Part shown: positions 60,118-64,000 of the stretch, piece after piece
Layout of the letters: the number at the start of each line of letters is the position of its first letter
Position numbering within the stretch: position 1 is the first letter of the stretch
Assembly (NCBI RefSeq): GCF_014267175.1
Contig: NZ_JACMTR010000002.1
Location: forward strand, 2,629,501-2,693,500
Length of the DNA: 64,000 nt
Origin: Pseudonocardia sp. C8
Lineage (GTDB): Bacteria; Actinomycetota; Actinomycetes; Mycobacteriales; Pseudonocardiaceae
Direction of reading: 5' to 3'
The notes under the pieces: generated by a model
The model's input: only the letters and a program-made list of their open reading frames with translations
What the model was told of the DNA's origin: nothing
Databases searched by the model: none
Program-made: the position numbers and the translations under genes

Positions 60118-60136
60118 GTACGTAACTAGTTGGTAC
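60118..60136. promoter_or_regulatory. Candidate TetR operator upstream of the transporter
   Basis: GTAC (60118-60121) and GTAC (60133-60136) flank an 11-base centre with ACTAGT, forming a near-palindrome. The right part TAGTTGGTAC closely matches the site at 59301-59321. The spacing between GTAC arms differs (11 versus 13), so the true recognition unit may be the half-site. Confidence 0.5.
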
Positions 60137-60190
60137 ATAAGCGCCGCCGCGCTCGTGCCTGCAACGACGCACACACGCCCTGGAGGCCCC

Positions 60191-61558
60191 GTGAGTCCCA
60201 CCGCGTCATCGGCCGCCCTCCCGCCGACGGCCCAGCCCGGGCGGGCCGCGCTGGCCGGCTGGATCGGTAGCGCGCTCGAGTACTACGACTTCTTCATCTA
60301 CGGCACCGCGGCCGCGCTGGTGTTCAACAAGGTGTTCTTCCCCGAGTCGAGCGCGGTCGCCGGCACGCTGCTGTCCCTGGCGACGTTCGGCTTCGGCTAC
60401 GTCGCCCGGCCGCTCGGCGCGGTGCTGTTCGGGCACATCGGCGACCGGATGGGCCGCAAGAAGGTGCTGGTCGCGACGCTGGTGCTGATGGGCGTCGCGA
60501 CGCTGGCCATCGGCTTCCTGCCCACCTACGGCCAGGTCGGCGTGCTCGCGCCGGCGCTGCTGGTCACCTGCCGGCTGCTGCAGGGGCTGTCCGCGGGCGG
60601 GGAGCAGGCCGGCGCCAACTCGATGACGCTGGAGCACTCGCCGCAGGACCGGCGGGCGTTCTTCACCAGCTTCACCCTCTCCGGCACGCAGGCCGGCCAG
60701 ATCATCGCCACCGCCGTGTTCCTGCCGGTCGCGATGCTGCCCGAGGAGGCGCTGCTGACCTGGGGCTGGCGGGTGCCGTTCTGGGCGAGCGTGCTCGTGC
60801 TGATCGCGGGCGTCCTCATCCGCCGCACCCTGCACGAGACCCCGGTGTTCACCACCGAGGTCGCCGAGACCACCGTGGACGGTGCGCCTGCGCCGTCCAC
60901 GAAGGACCAGCTGCCGATCGCGGCGCTGCTGCGCGACCACTGGCCGAACCTGCTGCGGGTGACCCTCGCCGCGACCGTCGCGTCGGTCAGCACCCTGATG
61001 ACCGTGTTCGCGCTGTCGTTCGCGGTGAACACCGTCGGCCTGGAGCGCTCGACGATGCTGTGGGTGGTCGTGTCGGCGAACGTCGTCGCCCTGGCCGCGA
61101 TCCCGCTGCTGGCGATCCTGGCCGACCGGATCGGCCGCCGCCCGGTCTTCGTCGCGGGCGCGCTGGGCAGCGCGGCGATGCTGGCCGCGTACCTGTGGGC
61201 GGTCTCCACCGGAAGCTGGGTCCTGATCTTCGCGACCGGCGTCCTGCTGTCCGGTGTGGTCTACAGCGCCGCCAACGGCGTGTGGCCTGCGTTCTACGGC
61301 GAGATGTTCCCGGCCAAGGTCCGGCTCACCGGCATGGCCGTCGGCACCCAGATCGGCTTCGCGTTCGGCGGGTTCGCCCCGACGATCGCCACCGCGCTGG
61401 CCGGGGACACCGGGGCCGGCTGGCTGCCGGTCGCGGCCTTCGGCGCGGTGATCTGCCTGGTCGCGGCGGGCGCGGCCTACAGCGCCCGGGAGACCGCGCA
61501 CCTGAGCCTGCACGAGATCGAGACCGTCCAGGACCCGGCACCGCGCCTCCCCGCCTGA
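60191..61558 (+). CDS. MHS-family major facilitator transporter (ShiA-like)
   Basis: The 455-residue protein has twelve predicted helices and the metabolite:H+ symporter signature: GSALEYYDFFIYGTAA (about 26-41), GHIGDRMGRKKVL (about 79-91) and RLLQGLSAGGEQAGA (about 134-148). This branch includes ShiA (shikimate) and KgtP. Its place behind TetR, facing the dehydrogenase/dehydratase operon, makes shikimate or quinate the likely substrate. The GTG at 60191 follows TGGAGG. A cluster of 14-base repeats and a long inverted repeat follow its stop. Confidence 0.9.
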   Translation: MSPTASSAALPPTAQPGRAALAGWIGSALEYYDFFIYGTAAALVFNKVFFPESSAVAGTLLSLATFGFGYVARPLGAVLFGHIGDRMGRKKVLVATLVLMGVATLAIGFLPTYGQVGVLAPALLVTCRLLQGLSAGGEQAGANSMTLEHSPQDRRAFFTSFTLSGTQAGQIIATAVFLPVAMLPEEALLTWGWRVPFWASVLVLIAGVLIRRTLHETPVFTTEVAETTVDGAPAPSTKDQLPIAALLRDHWPNLLRVTLAATVASVSTLMTVFALSFAVNTVGLERSTMLWVVVSANVVALAAIPLLAILADRIGRRPVFVAGALGSAAMLAAYLWAVSTGSWVLIFATGVLLSGVVYSAANGVWPAFYGEMFPAKVRLTGMAVGTQIGFAFGGFAPTIATALAGDTGAGWLPVAAFGAVICLVAAGAAYSARETAHLSLHEIETVQDPAPRLPA

Positions 61559-61566
61559 CTCAAGAG

Positions 61567-61620
61567 CGCCCCACCCCGCTCGCCCCACCCCGCTCGCCCC
61601 ACCCCGCTCGCCCCACCCCC
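61567..61620. repeat. 14-bp tandem repeat
   Basis: CGCCCCACCCCGCT is repeated perfectly at 61567-61580, 61581-61594 and 61595-61608, with a 12-base partial copy to 61620. It lies just after the transporter stop, is intergenic and is rich in C on one strand. Confidence 0.9.
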
Positions 61621-61627
61621 GGGGTCA

Positions 61628-61676
61628 CACTCATGGAGCTTTGGTCCTGTGCCACGGGACCAAAGCTCCATGAGTG
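61628..61676. repeat. Perfect 20-bp inverted repeat (REP-like element or terminator)
   Basis: CACTCATGGAGCTTTGGTCC (61628-61647) pairs with its exact complement (61657-61676) around a 9-base loop. Its base composition is much less GC-rich than the surrounding DNA, which suggests an inserted, dispersed element. It may also stop transcription of the transporter gene, although no T-run follows. Confidence 0.85.
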
Positions 61677-61795
61677 GCATCGGGGGGCGCGGGGCAGAGG
61701 GGCGAGGGACGCGGGACGGGGGCGGGGCCGCGCAACCGGAGTGCGCGCCGTAACGTCCGGACGGGGGAACGCACCATGATGATCGGGGGACGGAC

Positions 61796-62527
61796 ATGGG
61801 TGGCGGACGTCGCGGTGCCCGCTGGGCGGCTGCCGTGGTGGCCTGCGGTGCGCTGCTGAGCGGCTGCGGTGGGGGCGACGGCTGGCCGACCGCGCCGGGG
61901 GCGCCGAGCAGCGTTCCCACGCCACCGCCACCGCCACCGCCGGTGTCCGCGCCCGCGGCGGTGACCGGGGCGCCGCCGGACGGCGCGGGCGACGCGCCGG
62001 CCCCGGCACCGGCGCCCGCCCCGGCCCCGGCCCCGGGCGGTCCCGGCGCCCCGGACGGTGGCGCGCCCAGGCCTCCGGGGCCCGGCGACGGTGACCCGGG
62101 CGCCGCGCGCTGTGCGACGTCCGCGCTGCGGGCCGGCGTCCGGAACGATCCCGGTGGCGGCGCCGCCGGCTCCCGGTACGTCACCGTCGTGCTGACGAAC
62201 ACCGGCGACCGCCCGTGCGTCGTGCACGGATTCCCGGGTGTGTCCTATCTGGGCGGTGACGGCAAGCGGGTCGGGCCCGCGGCGGCGAGGTCCGGCGACC
62301 CCGGCAAGCCGGTCCGGCTCGCCCCGCGGGGCGCGGCCGGCGCGACGCTGCGGATGGTGAACGTGGCGAACTACGACCCGAAGGTGTGCCGGCCGAAACC
62401 GGTGACCCGGCTGCGCGTGGTCCCGCCGGGGCAGACGAAGGCGCTGACCGTCCCGTTCGAGGGCCGGGGATGCGCCGGCAACCCGCCGGGTGACCAGCTG
62501 ACCGTCGAGGCGTTGCGGGCCCGCTGA
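61796..62527 (+). CDS. DUF4232-domain lipoprotein
   Basis: The 243-residue precursor has a short twin-arginine-like start (MGGGRRGARW), a hydrophobic stretch and a lipobox LSGC (cysteine about 24). A long Pro/Ala-rich spacer (about 30-100, with runs of P and AP) then leads to a DUF4232 domain (about 104-243) with conserved cysteines, YVTVVLTNTGDRPCVVHGFPGV and a C-terminal TVEAL segment. The protein would be anchored outside the membrane with the domain held away by the spacer. Such lipoproteins are common in actinobacteria and their function is unknown. GGGGGA precedes the ATG. Confidence 0.85.
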   Translation: MGGGRRGARWAAAVVACGALLSGCGGGDGWPTAPGAPSSVPTPPPPPPPVSAPAAVTGAPPDGAGDAPAPAPAPAPAPAPGGPGAPDGGAPRPPGPGDGDPGAARCATSALRAGVRNDPGGGAAGSRYVTVVLTNTGDRPCVVHGFPGVSYLGGDGKRVGPAAARSGDPGKPVRLAPRGAAGATLRMVNVANYDPKVCRPKPVTRLRVVPPGQTKALTVPFEGRGCAGNPPGDQLTVEALRAR

Positions 62528-62541
62528 GGCGGTTCGCCGCC
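62528..62541 (+). terminator. Weak UUCG-loop hairpin after the lipoprotein gene
   Basis: GGCGG (62528-62532) pairs with CCGCC (62537-62541) around TTCG, one base after the stop codon. The stem is short and the T-run is missing, but UUCG loops are very stable. Confidence 0.3.
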
Positions 62542-62590
62542 CGGCGGCGTCGGGTATCTACCGTGGAACCGACCCCGTCGAGAGGACCGC

Positions 62591-64000
62591 ATGACCCGCT
62601 CGCACCGTCCCCGTCCCGGCTCCCGCTCGGGCGGCCCGCCCCGCGGCGGCGGACCGCGCCGGCACGACGCACCGCCCCCGTCCGGCATCCGGGGTGACGG
62701 CGACGAGCTCGGCTCCCGGCTGCACGGCCTGGACGGCGCGAGCTACGGCGCCTACAAGGGTCTCGCCGGGCACTGGGCGATGGACGGGTTCGAGCTGGAG
62801 ATCCGCAAGGTCCAGTCGGACCCGTTCGCGCCGCCGTCGCGGCTGCGGGTGACGGTCCCGGCGGACACCGCGGGGCTGCCCGCCGAGCTGTACCGGACGC
62901 CGGTCCGGGCCCGCGCGCTCGGCGGGTTCCTGCTCCGCGCGCTGCGGGACGCGCTGCGCGGCGGCCCGGTGCACGTCGACGCGGGCGGCCAGGAGGTCCT
63001 GGACCGCAGCGCGATCCGCATCGCCCGCGACGGCGACGCGGCCGGCACCGTGACCGTCGAGCTCGGCGCGCCGCTGCCCGGGCACGGCCGGCGCATCGCC
63101 GGGCACGCCGCTGCCCGGACGCTGGCCTCCGAGCTCCCCGACGCCGTGCACGCGGCGCTGACCTGGAAGCACGTCGACCAGGACGCCGCCACGGCGTTCG
63201 TCGAGACCGTCGAGGACTCCGCCGCCCTGCGCGAGGCGCTGCCCGGGCGCGGGCTCGTCGCGTTCGTCGCCGACGGAGCCGTGCTCCCGCGGGCGTCCGG
63301 TGTGGACGACCGCGTGCTGCGCGGCGGGGTGCCGTTCTCCTCGCCGCCGTCGCTGCGGGTGACGCTGCCGGTGCCGAACCGCGGCGAGGTGAGCGGGATG
63401 GGGGTGCCCGAGGGCGTCACGCTGATCGTCGGCGGCGGCTACCACGGCAAGTCCACGCTGCTGCGCGCCCTGGAGACCGGCGTCTACGACCACGTGCCCG
63501 GCGACGGCCGCGAGCTCGTCGTCGCCCGGCCCGGTGCGGTGTCGGTCCGGGCCGAGGACGAGCGCGCCGTGCAGCGGGTGGACGTCCGCGCGTTCGTGTC
63601 CGGGCTGCCGTCGGGAAAGCCGACCGAGGACTTCTCGACCGAGTCGGCGTCCGGCTCGACCTCGCAGGCGGCCTCGACGATCGAGGCGCTCGAGTCGGGC
63701 GCGGACGTGCTGCTCATCGACGAGGACACCTCGGCGACCAACGTCATGATCCGCGACGCCCGGATGCGCGAGCTGATCGAGGCCGAGCCGCTGGTGCCGT
63801 TCGTGGACCGGGTCCGGCCGCTGCACCGCGGGCACGGCGTGTCGACGGTGCTGGTGATGGGCGGGTCCGGTGACTACCTGGACCGCGCCGACACGGTGAT
63901 CCTGCTGCAGGACTACCGGGTCTCCGACGTCACCGCGCGGGCCCGCGAGATCGCCGGCGTCGCCCCGGAGGACGGCGACGCGGAGTTCCCCGCGTTCGGC
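62591..64000 (+). CDS. ABC-ATPase domain protein (predicted ATPase), 3' end outside window
   Basis: The visible 470 residues match the predicted ABC_ATPase family, which is not a transporter subunit. The N-terminus (about 1-35) is Arg/Gly/Pro-rich and probably binds nucleic acid. The middle includes LDGASYGAYKGLAG. The P-loop GGGYHGKSTLL contains K287, and Walker B is LLIDEDTSATN (about 376-386), followed by RIDAR-like charged segments. GAGAGGA precedes the ATG, and a TACCGT box lies at 62559. The family's role is unknown; nucleic-acid transactions are a guess from the basic N-terminus. The remaining C-terminus is cut by the window edge. Confidence 0.85.
   Translation, partial: MTRSHRPRPGSRSGGPPRGGGPRRHDAPPPSGIRGDGDELGSRLHGLDGASYGAYKGLAGHWAMDGFELEIRKVQSDPFAPPSRLRVTVPADTAGLPAELYRTPVRARALGGFLLRALRDALRGGPVHVDAGGQEVLDRSAIRIARDGDAAGTVTVELGAPLPGHGRRIAGHAAARTLASELPDAVHAALTWKHVDQDAATAFVETVEDSAALREALPGRGLVAFVADGAVLPRASGVDDRVLRGGVPFSSPPSLRVTLPVPNRGEVSGMGVPEGVTLIVGGGYHGKSTLLRALETGVYDHVPGDGRELVVARPGAVSVRAEDERAVQRVDVRAFVSGLPSGKPTEDFSTESASGSTSQAASTIEALESGADVLLIDEDTSATNVMIRDARMRELIEAEPLVPFVDRVRPLHRGHGVSTVLVMGGSGDYLDRADTVILLQDYRVSDVTARAREIAGVAPEDGDAEFPAFG

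Noticed and set aside
61567..61620. CRISPR-like tandem repeat
   Set aside because: Units abut with no spacers and are only 14 bases long, and there are no cas genes.

Overview
The window is very GC-rich, gene-dense DNA with strongly GC-biased third codon positions, many GTG starts and start/stop overlaps. Several genes point to an actinobacterium of the Pseudonocardiaceae type (probably Pseudonocardia or a close relative): an F420-dependent glucose-6-phosphate dehydrogenase, a GarA-type FHA protein beside gcvH, DUF742, BTAD, ANTAR and MEDS regulators, a DUF222/HNH (13E12-type) protein, and HelD. I see no rRNA, tRNA, CRISPR array, insertion sequence or prophage. The genus is an inference.

Layout. 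(1) 1-12310: a catabolic island. An Nramp-like transporter faces two tandem IclR regulators, followed on the + strand by a class II aldolase, an aldehyde dehydrogenase, hydantoinase/acetone-carboxylase-type large subunits A and B, a small four-cysteine protein, an SDR and an aromatic-ring FAD monooxygenase. (2) 12584-16596: a signalling cluster of two GAF-ANTAR proteins, a CheR-PAS protein with a repeated coiled coil, and a small charged helical-repeat protein. (3) 16604-22053: a membrane protein, a coupled nucleotidyltransferase/metallophosphoesterase pair, and an iron-type ABC importer behind an IdeR-like box. (4) 22339-30175: a truncated NAD-binding protein, a frameshifted DUF222/HNH protein, a PH-like membrane protein, a solo DUF742 protein, an LLM oxidoreductase and a GGDEF-EAL protein. 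(5) 30293-32824: a Ski2-like helicase. Next to it lies the strangest gene here (32896-34716), a LigD-type DNA ligase domain that has lost its catalytic lysine, fused through a repeat linker to a LytS-type histidine-kinase core. (6) 34792-45813: a beta-phosphoglucomutase-like HAD plus GH65 phosphorylase, HelD, DinB, a frameshifted glutamine amidotransferase, RecQ, Fgd and an enoyl-CoA hydratase. (7) 45845-49556: a BTAD regulator, two MEDS partner-switching proteins and an OsmC protein. (8) 49617-56488: the PgsA-like / GcvH / GarA / DUF151 / MerR / GcvP neighbourhood known from mycobacteria, with a tandem glycine riboswitch before gcvP. The FtsR-type MerR gene expected between garA and DUF151 is absent, and a small leaderless ORF sits there instead. 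(9) 56519-61558: a shikimate-utilisation module (QsuB-like dehydratase, shikimate dehydrogenase, TetR, MHS transporter) with matching operator-like sites. (10) 61559-64000: short repeats, a DUF4232 lipoprotein and a partial ABC-ATPase.

Working together. Region 1 probably oxidises and carboxylates an aromatic or ketone-like substrate under IclR control. Region 9 takes up shikimate and turns it into protocatechuate. Region 8 joins glycine cleavage to GarA-type control of central metabolism. At least eight genes have a TANNNT -10 box 6-7 bases before the start codon, so leaderless transcription appears common. Two genes carry single-base frameshifts at G/C homopolymers, which may be real or sequencing errors.
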